Origin: CAMDWQ01 sp964497635
GTDB taxonomy: Bacteria; Omnitrophota; Gorgyraeia; 2-02-FULL-51-18
Direction: 5' to 3'
NCBI GenBank assembly: GCA_964497635.1
Contig: CAZCDB010000051.1
Location: forward strand, 1-9,568
Length of the DNA stretch: 9,568 bases
In this document: in pieces, positions 1 to 6,589 of the stretch
Layout: each line of letters begins with the position of its first letter
Numbering within the stretch: position 1 is the first letter of the stretch
Translations under genes and position numbers: made by a program
The notes under the pieces: generated by a model
Told to the model about the DNA's origin: nothing
Database searches by the model: none
Seen by the model: the letters and a program-made list of their open reading frames with translations, nothing else

Positions 1-2620
1 TCGATCAAAAAAGCGGAGAACCGCCAGCTCTTTAAAGCCGCGATGGAAAAAATCGGCCTCGACATGCCGGTGTCGGGACTGGCCCACACTTTGGATGAGG
101 CTCTCGAAGTTTTGAAAAAAGTAAAACTTCCCGCAGTCATTCGCCCTAGTTTTACACTCGGTGGCACGGGGGGTGGTATCGCCGAGACGATGGAAGATTT
201 TAAGCGCATCGCTACGACCGGGCTCCAACTTTCCATGAACAGTCAGATTCTCGTCGAAGAGTCGATTTATGGCTGGAAAGAATTTGAGCTGGAAGTGATG
301 CGCGACAAAAAAGACAATGTGGTCATCATCTGCTCGATTGAAAATTTTGATCCAATGGGAGTGCACACCGGGGACTCGATCACCGTGGCTCCGGCACAGA
401 CGCTCACCGATGTCGAGTATCAAAAAATGCGCGACGCAGCCATTGCTTGTATCCGCGAGATTGGTGTTGAGACGGGTGGGTCCAATATTCAGTTTGCCCT
501 GGATCCTAGAAACGGCCGCATGATTGTCATTGAAATGAACCCGCGCGTATCGCGCTCGTCCGCTTTGGCGTCCAAGGCGACCGGTTTCCCCATTGCCAAA
601 ATGGCGGCCAAGCTTGCCGTCGGATACACTCTCGATGAAATTCCCAATGATATTACGCAGAAAACTCCGGCCAGTTTTGAGCCGACAATTGATTATTGTG
701 TGGTGAAAATCCCACGCTTTGCTTTTGAGAAGTTCCCCGGGGCAGATACGACACTCACCACCCAGATGAAGTCTGTGGGAGAAGTAATGGCGATTGGGCG
801 GACTTTCAAAGAAGCTTTCCAGAAGGGCCTGCGAGGTCTTGAAGTGAAATGCTCAGGTTTTGAAGCCAAAAAGGCGGCGGGGGATCTCATGGATCACTTA
901 AAACGTCCCAATGCCGAGCGGGTTTACTTTCTAAAAAGAGCTTTGGAAGAGGGAATGAGCACGGAAAAGCTTTTTGATATCACCAAAATTGATCCCTGGT
1001 TTTTGGATAATTTGAAAGAGATCGTCGAGTTTGAGTCGGAGCTTAAAAAAATTGCTCTCGAGAAAAAAGACCTTTCACGTCAGACCTTAAAACGTGCCAA
1101 ACAGCTGGGTTTTTCAGACCAGCAGATCAGCGAGATTTTTTCTAAATCCGAGGAAGAAATCCGCCGTCTAAGAAAAGCCCTTGAAATCCTCCCGACTTAT
1201 AAACTCGTCGATACTTGTGCCGCGGAGTTTGAAGCTTTCACGCCTTATTATTACTCCACTTATGAAGAAGAGGATGAGGTTAAAACAGACTCCAAGAAAA
1301 AAATCATGATTTTGGGGGGTGGGCCCAATCGTATCGGGCAGGGAATTGAGTTTGATTATTGCTGCTGCCACGCGGCCTTTGCTTTGAAAGAAATCGGCTA
1401 TGAGACCATTATGGTCAATTGCAATCCTGAGACGGTTTCGACGGATTATGACACCTCCGACAGGCTTTATTTTGAGCCGGTGACCCTTGAAGATGTGCTC
1501 AACATTGCGGACAAAGAAAAACCGGAGGGTGTGATTGTGCAATTTGGCGGACAGACACCTCTCAATCTTGCATTGGGCTTAAAAAAAGCAGGGGTGCCCA
1601 TCATTGGAACTTCTCCTGAAGCCATTGATCGTGCTGAAGATCGCAAGAAATTTGCCGAAGTTTTAAATAAATTGGGTTTGAAGCAACCCTCCAATGGGAT
1701 TGCAGTCACTGTGGAAGATGCCAAAAAAGAAGCCTCACGGATTGGCTACCCCGTCTTGGTTCGTCCTTCCTATGTTCTTGGCGGCAGGGCGATGGAAATC
1801 ATTTATGACGAAGAGACTCTCGTGGCTTACATGAAAAAAATGACGGATGTCACGCCCGATCGGCCCATTTTGGTGGATCAGTTTTTGGAAGGGGCCAAAG
1901 AAGTCGATGCGGATATGATCTCAGACGGTGAGACCTTTGTCGTCGGCGGCGTCATGGAGCATATTGAGCAGGCAGGAATTCATTCTGGAGACAGTGCTTG
2001 TTCGCTCCCTCCGTTTTCTCTCAAAAAACCCGTGATTGATGAGATCCGACGTCAGACTCAAGCGTTGGCTCAAGANNNNNNNNNNNNNNNNNNNNNNNNN
2101 NNNNNNNNNNNNNNNNNNNNNNNNNNNNNNNNNNNNNNNNNNNNNNNNNNNNNNNNNNNNNNNNNNNNNNNNNNNCTCGTCTTTGCCGGTCGAAGGAACG
2201 ATTTTTCTCTCTGTCAAAGATCGGGACAAGGAAGCGATTGTGGATATTGGAAAAGCGCTCTCGGACATGAAGTTTCAGCTAGTGGCGACGGAGGGGACGG
2301 CCAAAGTTTTGAATGAAGCAGGGATTGTTGCTCAACCTCTCAAGAAAATCAGCGAAGGTAGTCCCAACGTGATTGATCTCATTCAGGCCGGGAAAATCAG
2401 CCTCATTATTAATACTCCCAGCGGGCAAAAGCCCCGCGTGGATGAAGTCAAAATTCGCTCCTACGCGGTGTCGAGGGGGATTTCTTGTGTGACAACAATT
2501 CAAGGGGCGCTAGCTTCCATCGAGGGCATCAAGGCGATGAGAAAAAAAGACATGAAGGCCCTGTCGCTGCAAGCGTATCACGACAAGATCAAAGCGCGGC
2601 TTGAAGCGGTCGATGTTTAA
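1..2620 (+). CDS. carB: Carbamoyl-phosphate synthase large subunit, 5'-partial and interrupted by a scaffold gap
   Basis: Makes carbamoyl phosphate from bicarbonate, ammonia (delivered by CarA) and two ATP, for pyrimidine and arginine synthesis in the cytosol. The frame is open from base 1; by comparison with E. coli CarB the first residue here is near residue 122, so the ENR arginine (nt 22-24) matches ATP-binding Arg129. Visible blocks are RPSFTLGGTGGG (from nt 151), EMNPRVSRSSALASKATG (from 532), the start of the second half at GGGPNRIGQGIEFDYCCCHA (from 1315), RPSYVLGGRAMEI (from 1762) and EHIEQAGIHSGDSACSLP (from 1957). After the gap the C-terminal MGS-like allosteric domain (VATEGTAKVLNEAGI, IINTPSG) runs to the TAA at 2618-2620. 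Upstream frame is 1 and downstream frame is 2, which reflects the arbitrary gap length rather than a real frameshift. The missing part would hold the second ATP-grasp EVNPRAARTVPF-type block. The stop overlaps the pyrK start. The identification is secure. Confidence 0.97.
2076..2175. other. Assembly gap (100 N) inside carB
   Basis: Exactly 100 N, the usual placeholder for a gap of unknown size. Aligning both flanks to E. coli CarB from memory, about 118 residues (roughly 350 bases) are missing between QALAQ and the SSLPVEGTIFLSV segment. The two flanking frames require a real gap length divisible by three, which 100 is not. Any continuous translation across the N run, and the 'protein' tail read past it in frame 1, is an artefact. 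Confidence 0.97.
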
Positions 2621-3413
2621 GGATTCTTGTAAAGTTCTCTCGCAAGAAAAAGTAGCTCCCGGTCATTTTGTTCTAACTCTCCAATCTCCAAAAATTGCAA
2701 AAAACGCAAAACCCGGACAATTTGTCCAGATTCTTTGCTCGGATTCCATGGAACCCTTGCTTCCCAGACCCTTTAGTTTTTTAGACGCGGATGCGAAGAA
2801 TTTCTCAATTTTGTATCACGTTGTTGGGAAAGGGACGGAGCTTCTCTCCAAAGTAAAAAAAGGCGACACTCTTTCGGTATTGGGGCCTTGTGGGAATGGG
2901 TTTAATGTCGGGAAAAAAGGAAAAGAAGAAAAATATTTGATGGTCGGAGGGGGGGTGGGGATTCCACCGCTGTATCATTTTTCAAAACAGTTGATTAGAA
3001 ATAAAGTTTCAAAAAAGAATATCCATATTTTTCTGGGGGCTCGAGACAAGTCTCTTTTGCTCTGCGAGAAAGAATTTAAAAAATTAGGTGTCCATTTACA
3101 TTTAGCAACCAATGATGGTTCGCGTGGACACAAAGGCTTTATCACCGAATTGTTGAGCCAGTTTCTCGAGGATTTTCCCTCGAGCCAGATTTTTACTTGC
3201 GGCCCAACCCCCATGATGAAAGCCGTCTCAACAATTGCCCAAAAATTTGAAGTACCCTGCGAAGTTTCTGTCGAAGTGCCTATGGCTTGCGGGTTTGGGG
3301 CTTGTCTTGGCTGTGCTGTGACCGTAAAGGATCCGGGCGCTACGAGTCATCGTCACGCGATTGCCTGCTGTGAGGGACCGGTATTTAAGGGAGAGGCGAT
3401 TGTATGGGATTAG
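2613..3413 (+). CDS. pyrK: Dihydroorotate dehydrogenase B, electron-transfer subunit (PyrK)
   Basis: Passes electrons from dihydroorotate dehydrogenase PyrDB to NAD+ through FAD and a [2Fe-2S] cluster, in the cytosolic PyrD2-PyrK2 complex. With the ATG at 2613 the product is 266 aa, the family's usual size. From N to C it shows a ferredoxin-reductase FAD domain with LLPRPFS (about residues 49-55) and GKGTELL, a nucleotide-binding domain with VGGGVGIPPL (about 111-120) and TCGPTPMM (about 195-202), and a C-terminal cluster motif C226-x4-C231-x2-C234 with C252/C253 as the fourth ligand. An in-frame TTG at 2601 would add four residues, but the ATG fits homologues better. The start overlaps the carB stop by 8 bases with only a weak GAAG upstream, pointing to translational coupling. 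The stop overlaps pyrD by 10 bases. Confidence 0.96.
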   Translation: MFKDSCKVLSQEKVAPGHFVLTLQSPKIAKNAKPGQFVQILCSDSMEPLLPRPFSFLDADAKNFSILYHVVGKGTELLSKVKKGDTLSVLGPCGNGFNVGKKGKEEKYLMVGGGVGIPPLYHFSKQLIRNKVSKKNIHIFLGARDKSLLLCEKEFKKLGVHLHLATNDGSRGHKGFITELLSQFLEDFPSSQIFTCGPTPMMKAVSTIAQKFEVPCEVSVEVPMACGFGACLGCAVTVKDPGATSHRHAIACCEGPVFKGEAIVWD

Positions 3414-4339
3414 ATCTCTCCACGCAGATCGGGAAAATTAAGCTTAAGAACCCCATCCTTGTGGCTTCAGGGACTTTTGGTCATGCCAGAGAATTTGAGA
3501 AGTTTTTTGATCTTAAAAAATTGGGCGGGATTGTTACCAAAACGATTACCCTGAAGCCGCGTCTGGGAAATCCGCCTCAGAGGATCGTTGAAACGCCCTC
3601 GGGGATGCTCAACGCGATCGGCTTGCAAAATCCAGGCGTCGAAAAATTTATCCAAGAAAAACTACCTTATCTTAAAAAAATAGGGATTCCTATTATTGTC
3701 AGCGTCATGGCGTACAATGTGGAGGAGTTTGTTGAAGTGGTGAAAATTTTGGATCAGGAAAAGGGGATCGACGGGTTTGAGATGAATCTATCATGCCCCA
3801 ATGTTTCTTATGGCGTGAAAGCGCAAGCCTCTTCGGTCAAGATGTTCGCGCACGACGAGCAGATGATCGAGGAAGTCGTAGGAGCTGTCCGAAAAGTCAC
3901 TTCCAAGACCCTGATCGCAAAGCTAGGCCCCGATGTCTCCGATATCGGAAAGATGGCCCTCGCCGCCGAAAGAGCCGGTGCGGATGCTGTGGCCCTCATC
4001 AACACTTTCATGGCCATGGCTATTGACATCAAGACCCGAAAACCCGTTCTTGCCAATAAAACCGGTGGCCTTTCCGGCCCTTGCATCCGTCCCATCGCCA
4101 TTCGCATGGTCTGGGAAGCCCACAAAAAAGTGAAGATTCCCATACTCGGAATTGGTGGTATTACCAATGGCAGTAATGCGGTGGAGTTCCTGGTTGCCGG
4201 TGCCTCTGCGATTCAAGTGGGTACGGCTAATTTCATGAATCCACGAGCTTCCATAAGTATTCTTGAGGGGATTCAAAATTTTATGAAAAAAGAGAAGCTT
4301 AATAATCTCTCCAAGATTGTAGGTTCGGTCAAAGAGTAA
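3404..4339 (+). CDS. pyrD: Dihydroorotate dehydrogenase B, catalytic subunit (class 1B)
   Basis: Oxidises dihydroorotate to orotate with FMN, step four of UMP synthesis. It is 311 aa, a TIM-barrel enzyme. Class 1B is indicated by the catalytic cysteine in EMNLSCPNVSYG (Cys131; class 1A and 1B enzymes use Cys, class 2 uses Ser), by the N-terminal GTFGHAREFEKFF and by INTFMAMAIDIKTRKPVLA followed by TGGLSGPCIRPIA, which is typical of PyrDB. The PyrK partner immediately upstream agrees, so NAD+ rather than fumarate or quinone should be the acceptor. The start is ATG 3404, with AAGGGAG and GAGAGG (3387-3396) as a good ribosome binding site 7-10 bases upstream, inside the end of pyrK. C-terminal FMN phosphate-binding glycines appear in ILGIGGITNGSNAVEFLVAGA and QVGTAN. 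No obvious terminator follows. Confidence 0.97.
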   Translation: MGLDLSTQIGKIKLKNPILVASGTFGHAREFEKFFDLKKLGGIVTKTITLKPRLGNPPQRIVETPSGMLNAIGLQNPGVEKFIQEKLPYLKKIGIPIIVSVMAYNVEEFVEVVKILDQEKGIDGFEMNLSCPNVSYGVKAQASSVKMFAHDEQMIEEVVGAVRKVTSKTLIAKLGPDVSDIGKMALAAERAGADAVALINTFMAMAIDIKTRKPVLANKTGGLSGPCIRPIAIRMVWEAHKKVKIPILGIGGITNGSNAVEFLVAGASAIQVGTANFMNPRASISILEGIQNFMKKEKLNNLSKIVGSVKE

Positions 4340-4469
4340 GAATCCTATACAATTTAAAAGCTAGGTTTGAGTCCCGTAAAGGTCGCTATTGTTGACGCTA
4401 AAAATCTAGGAGTATCATCGCCATCTCGCCGTTATTTAAATACTATATATTTATATTATTAATTAATTT

Positions 4470-4512
4470 ACCGGAATTCCCGGTGAGTTGTAAAATCACC
4501 ATGAATCCCGGT
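4470..4512. promoter_or_regulatory. Compact repeat cluster, candidate operator
   Basis: Three overlapping arrangements are visible. ACCGG (4470-4474) and CCGGT (4480-4484) are inverted around a 5-base spacer. GGTGA (4482-4486) and TCACC (4496-4500) are inverted around 9 bases. GAATTCCCGGT (4474-4484) recurs directly as GAATCCCGGT (4503-4512) 29 bases on, close to three helical turns. Antitoxin/toxin complexes usually bind repeats in their own promoter, so an operator for the downstream AbrB/PIN pair is a reasonable guess. Binding is not shown by the sequence. Confidence 0.35.
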
Positions 4513-4527
4513 ATTTTCTCGCAATAC

Positions 4528-4556
4528 TTGAAATCCGCTCTATTTCGTGGTAACCT
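4528..4556 (+). promoter_or_regulatory. Candidate sigma-70 promoter of the toxin-antitoxin operon
   Basis: TTGAAA (4528-4533), then 17 bases, then TAACCT (4551-4556). The -35 match is good and the -10 match is weak (three of six). Transcription would start near 4563, inside the first copy of the 18-bp tandem repeat. The candidate rests on spacing and position only. Confidence 0.35.
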
Positions 4557-4558
4557 TT

Positions 4559-4594
4559 AGTAGGAAAATAGGAATGAGTAGGAAAATAGGAGGA
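4559..4594 (+). repeat. 18-bp tandem duplication carrying the antitoxin ribosome binding site
   Basis: The 15-base word AGTAGGAAAATAGGA occurs at 4559-4573 and 4577-4591, a period of 18 bases. Only the second copy continues into AGGAGG (4588-4593), a strong ribosome binding site 8 bases before the antitoxin ATG. The duplication lies around the expected transcription start, so it could be a binding site for the autorepressor or simply a replication-slippage product. Confidence 0.75.
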
Positions 4595-4601
4595 AAGAGT
4601 T

Positions 4602-4844
4602 ATGGTAACCAAAATGAGAGAAAAAGGACAAGTCACTATTCCATTGGATATTCGGGAGGCCCTACATTTGTTCAAGGATTCAATCCTATCGGTGAATAAA
4701 GTAGGAAATGGTATTTTGCTCACTCCGAAACCTTCGGCTGTTGATGCATATGCTGAAAAATTTTCAAAAGCAGCGAAGGAAAAAGGGATCAGTCTGGATG
4801 ATCTGCTTAAAGATCTTCGTAAGATTCGTCACACAAAACCCTAG
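4602..4844 (+). CDS. AbrB/SpoVT-type antitoxin
   Basis: An 80-residue swapped-hairpin DNA-binding protein expected to neutralise the PIN toxin encoded next and to repress their shared promoter. The N-terminal half (about residues 1-45) reads VTKMREKGQVTIPLDIREAL and then ILSVNKVGNGILLTPKP, the normal AbrB-fold pattern of GQVTIP, a short helix, then two beta strands ending in PKP. The C-terminal half is charged and helical (AEKFSKAAKEKGISLDDLL), the usual toxin-binding tail. The ATG at 4602 has a perfect AGGAGG 8 bases upstream. A second in-frame ATG (residue 5) is less well placed. A 23-base gap separates it from the toxin gene on the same strand. Base composition is more AT-rich than in the flanking pyr genes, in keeping with acquisition by transfer. 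Confidence 0.9.
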   Translation: MVTKMREKGQVTIPLDIREALHLFKDSILSVNKVGNGILLTPKPSAVDAYAEKFSKAAKEKGISLDDLLKDLRKIRHTKP

Positions 4845-4867
4845 AATAAAATTTAAAAGAAATTTTT

Positions 4868-5323
4868 ATGGCTATTCCATCCTATAGAGTTTTCTTCGAT
4901 ACCAGTGTTTATATTGCAGGGTTGTATTCTGCTTCTGGTGCCGCAAGAGAACTTTTGAGGTTATCTGAATCTCAAGCTATTCGTATGGTAGTTTCGGAGG
5001 AAGTGGTCACGGAAGTAGATAGGGTCACAACAGAAAAATTTCCTCATCTTGTTCAAGAAAGCCGTCAATTTTGGAAAGATCTTAATCCTGAAATAGCTCC
5101 AAACCCGACAACTGATCTAATAGAGCTATTTCTAAAAAAGCTTCCCGAGGGGGATGCTTCGATACTTTGCGCAGCCCATCTGGCAAAAGTTTCGGCATTT
5201 GTGACGTGGAATACGCGCGATTTTATGGCTCCAGGCGTCGAGTCTTTAGTAGATTTTCCAATTGTTGTGCCCGCAGACGGACTAAAACTTTTTAGGAAAT
5301 GGATAGAGCCTTTTTTGGATTAG
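4868..5323 (+). CDS. PIN-domain ribonuclease toxin
   Basis: A 151-residue PIN-fold protein, expected to be a Mg2+/Mn2+-dependent RNase and the toxin partner of the AbrB-type protein upstream. The acidic site is complete: D11 in VFFDTSVYIAGL, E44/E45/E49 in SEEVVTEVDRV, D96 in EGDASILCAAH, and N115/D118 in VTWNTRDF. The TWNTRDF form is typical of the PIN_3-like branch rather than of VapC proper, so I give no vapC symbol. No disabling change is seen, so the toxin is probably active. The ribosome binding site is weak (AAAAGAAA region), suggesting lower translation than the antitoxin, as is usual. The last 25 bases run into the pyrF promoter. The target RNA cannot be told from sequence. Confidence 0.88.
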   Translation: MAIPSYRVFFDTSVYIAGLYSASGAARELLRLSESQAIRMVVSEEVVTEVDRVTTEKFPHLVQESRQFWKDLNPEIAPNPTTDLIELFLKKLPEGDASILCAAHLAKVSAFVTWNTRDFMAPGVESLVDFPIVVPADGLKLFRKWIEPFLD

Positions 5324-5326
5324 ATT

Positions 5327-5335
5327 TGATATAAT
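5327..5335 (+). promoter_or_regulatory. Extended -10 promoter of pyrF, near-leaderless
   Basis: TGATATAAT matches the extended -10 consensus TGnTATAAT exactly. No good -35 element lies 17 bases upstream, which extended -10 promoters tolerate. Transcription would begin about 6-7 bases later, at 5341-5342, only two or three bases before the pyrF ATG at 5344. No Shine-Dalgarno sequence precedes that ATG, which agrees with leaderless translation. Confidence 0.6.
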
Positions 5336-5343
5336 TACTACCC

Positions 5344-6054
5344 ATGCCCAAACAAAACCAACTCATTGTCGCTCTAGACGTCTCCAGTCTTTCGGAAGCT
5401 GAAAAGCTGGTGAAGACTCTTTCGCCTGTTGTAAAGACCTTTAAGGTGGGTAAAGAGCTTTTTACCTCCGTGGGGCCGGAGGCGGTGAAGATGGTGCATG
5501 CGCATGGGGCCAGAGTATTTCTTGATCTTAAGTTTCATGATATCCCCAATACCGTGGGTTCAGCTTGTGAGGCGGCAACCAAGCTTGGAGTCTGGATGAT
5601 GAATGTCCATGGTCTTGGCGGAAAGAACATGCTCTACAATGCGGTGCAGTCGGTGCACAAAACAGCGGAGGGCTTGAAGGTCGAACACCCAAAAGTACTA
5701 GGGGTGACGGTCCTAACCAGCATGACAGACCGCGATCTTGCCGAAGTGGGCGTCAAAAACAAGGTAAAAGAAGAAGTTGAACTCTTGGCCTCACTTGTGC
5801 AACAATGTGGTTTAGACGGCGTTGTGGCTTCAGGCCAAGAGATAGAGCTGATCCGGAAAGTTGCCGGGAAGCACTTCCTCATCGTGACTCCGGGTGTCCG
5901 ACCCCCATGGGCGGCTCACGGGGACCAAAAGAGAATCATTACTCCCAAGGAAGCGATAGAAAAAGGTGCCGATTTTGTCGTCGTCGGCAGGCCCATCACA
6001 CAGGACAAGAATCCGCGCGAAGCCGCGGAGAAAATCATCAAAGAGATGGAATGA
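5344..6054 (+). CDS. pyrF: Orotidine 5'-phosphate decarboxylase
   Basis: Decarboxylates OMP to UMP, the last step of de novo pyrimidine synthesis. It is 236 aa, a normal size for the bacterial short form. The catalytic Lys/Asp array is intact: D12 in IVALDV, K34 in FKVGKELF, and D61, K63 and D66 in FLDLKFHDIPNT. The phosphate-gripping C-terminal part is present as TPGVRPPW, then DQKR and VVVGRPI. The ATG at 5344 is the natural start because IVALDV must sit about 10 residues in. There is no ribosome binding site; the gene appears to be read from a promoter just upstream. In other bacteria pyrF often follows pyrD directly; here it is separated from pyrD by the toxin-antitoxin pair. It is followed after 41 bases by the Gly/Arg-rich protein gene without a terminator, so the two are probably co-transcribed. 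Confidence 0.97.
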   Translation: MPKQNQLIVALDVSSLSEAEKLVKTLSPVVKTFKVGKELFTSVGPEAVKMVHAHGARVFLDLKFHDIPNTVGSACEAATKLGVWMMNVHGLGGKNMLYNAVQSVHKTAEGLKVEHPKVLGVTVLTSMTDRDLAEVGVKNKVKEEVELLASLVQQCGLDGVVASGQEIELIRKVAGKHFLIVTPGVRPPWAAHGDQKRIITPKEAIEKGADFVVVGRPITQDKNPREAAEKIIKEME

Positions 6055-6095
6055 TCCCATCTCAATTCAAAAGTAAATAAAAAAGGAGTACGCAG

Positions 6096-6548
6096 GTGAG
6101 TTTATTCAAAAGAAAAGAGGCCTCGTTTGAGGATATGGATTCCCAGAGCCAGTTGAAAAGGATTATCGAGCAGATCGGTTTCTTAGAGAAAAAGTTGGAC
6201 ACGGTGCTGGAGGAGCTTCGTAACCGTGGTGGTTCACGTCCGTCGTTTGGCGGTCACTCCCAGGGCGGTCCCCGTCCTTTCAACAGAGATCGTGGAGGTT
6301 TTCGTGGCGGCAACGGTCGCCCACGTCCTGAGGGCAATACCCGTTATGGCGGCCAAGGTCCTCGTCGGTATAGCTCCGGTGGCGGTGGTCGTCCGTTTGG
6401 CAATGACGATAATCGTGGTAATTTTAGTGGTGGCGGACGTCCCGATGGGATGAGAAGCAATCGCCCCAACTATCGTCCACGTCCTCACCAAAATCACTCG
6501 GCTCCTGTGGCCCCACAAGCGGCCCAGGAAGATATTCAGCCTGAGTAA
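6096..6548 (+). CDS. Small coiled-coil protein with Gly/Arg-rich (RGG) disordered tail
   Basis: A 150-residue protein of unknown function. Residues 1-46 are charged and heptad-like (QLKRIIEQIGFLEKKLDTVL), predicting a short coiled coil and hence oligomers. Residues 47-130 are low complexity, rich in Gly, Arg, Pro and Asn with RGG, GGFRGGNGRPRP and SSGGGGRPFG runs. The tail (about 131-150) is Ala/Pro/Gln/Glu-rich. RGG tails commonly bind RNA or drive assembly, so RNA binding is an inference from composition. No zinc ribbon or RRM is visible. The start is GTG 6096 with AGGAG (6084-6088) 7 bases upstream. pyrF precedes it and a helicase follows; the helicase frame is already open at this gene's stop codon. 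Composition alone would also fit a cold-shock or ribosome-associated protein. Confidence 0.8.
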   Translation: MSLFKRKEASFEDMDSQSQLKRIIEQIGFLEKKLDTVLEELRNRGGSRPSFGGHSQGGPRPFNRDRGGFRGGNGRPRPEGNTRYGGQGPRRYSSGGGGRPFGNDDNRGNFSGGGRPDGMRSNRPNYRPRPHQNHSAPVAPQAAQEDIQPE

Positions 6549-6558
6549 ATCGTCTGAA

Positions 6559-6582
6559 AGATAAAGACTATTTTCTCTATCT
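6559..6582 (+). promoter_or_regulatory. Small hairpin between the RGG gene and the helicase
   Basis: AGATAAAG (6559-6566) and CTCTATCT (6575-6582) can pair at 7 of 8 positions around an 8-base loop. It is AT-rich and weak, and would cover the CTG at 6581. It lies in the zone where the helicase start must be, so it could affect initiation there. The evidence is limited to complementarity. Confidence 0.25.
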
Positions 6583-6589
6583 GAAGGAT

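Larger units (their letters stand above)
4340..4601. other. AT-rich intergenic region between pyrD and the toxin-antitoxin pair
   Basis: This 262-base stretch is clearly richer in A+T than the pyr genes on either side, most strongly at 4431-4470. I see no convincing gene in it. It holds a cluster of short inverted and direct repeats (4470-4512), a candidate promoter (4528-4556) and a tandem repeat carrying the ribosome binding site of the next gene (4559-4594). A second weak promoter candidate is TTGACG (4392-4397) with TATCAT (4413-4418), but its spacing is only 15 bases. The region is probably the left part of an inserted toxin-antitoxin module plus its control region. Confidence 0.6.

Noticed and set aside
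43..2316. Continuous 757-residue reading frame across the N run
   Set aside because: The residues after the gap in this frame do not resemble CarB; the true CarB C-terminus is in the next frame. The join is a gap-length artefact.
4364..4375. GGTTTGAGTCCC, resembling a tRNA T-arm
   Set aside because: The T-loop lacks the usual TTC, the flanking stem does not pair over five bases, and no acceptor or anticodon arms are found around it.
4501..4560. A 19-codon ORF (ATG to TAG) in the intergenic region
   Set aside because: No ribosome binding site, and it runs through the repeat cluster and the promoter candidate; probably chance.
4496..4723. Minus-strand ORF overlapping the antitoxin gene
   Set aside because: It is a shadow of the AbrB-type gene with no recognisable domain.
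5300..5325. T-run at the end of the PIN gene as a terminator
   Set aside because: No GC-rich stem precedes the T-run at 5311-5316.
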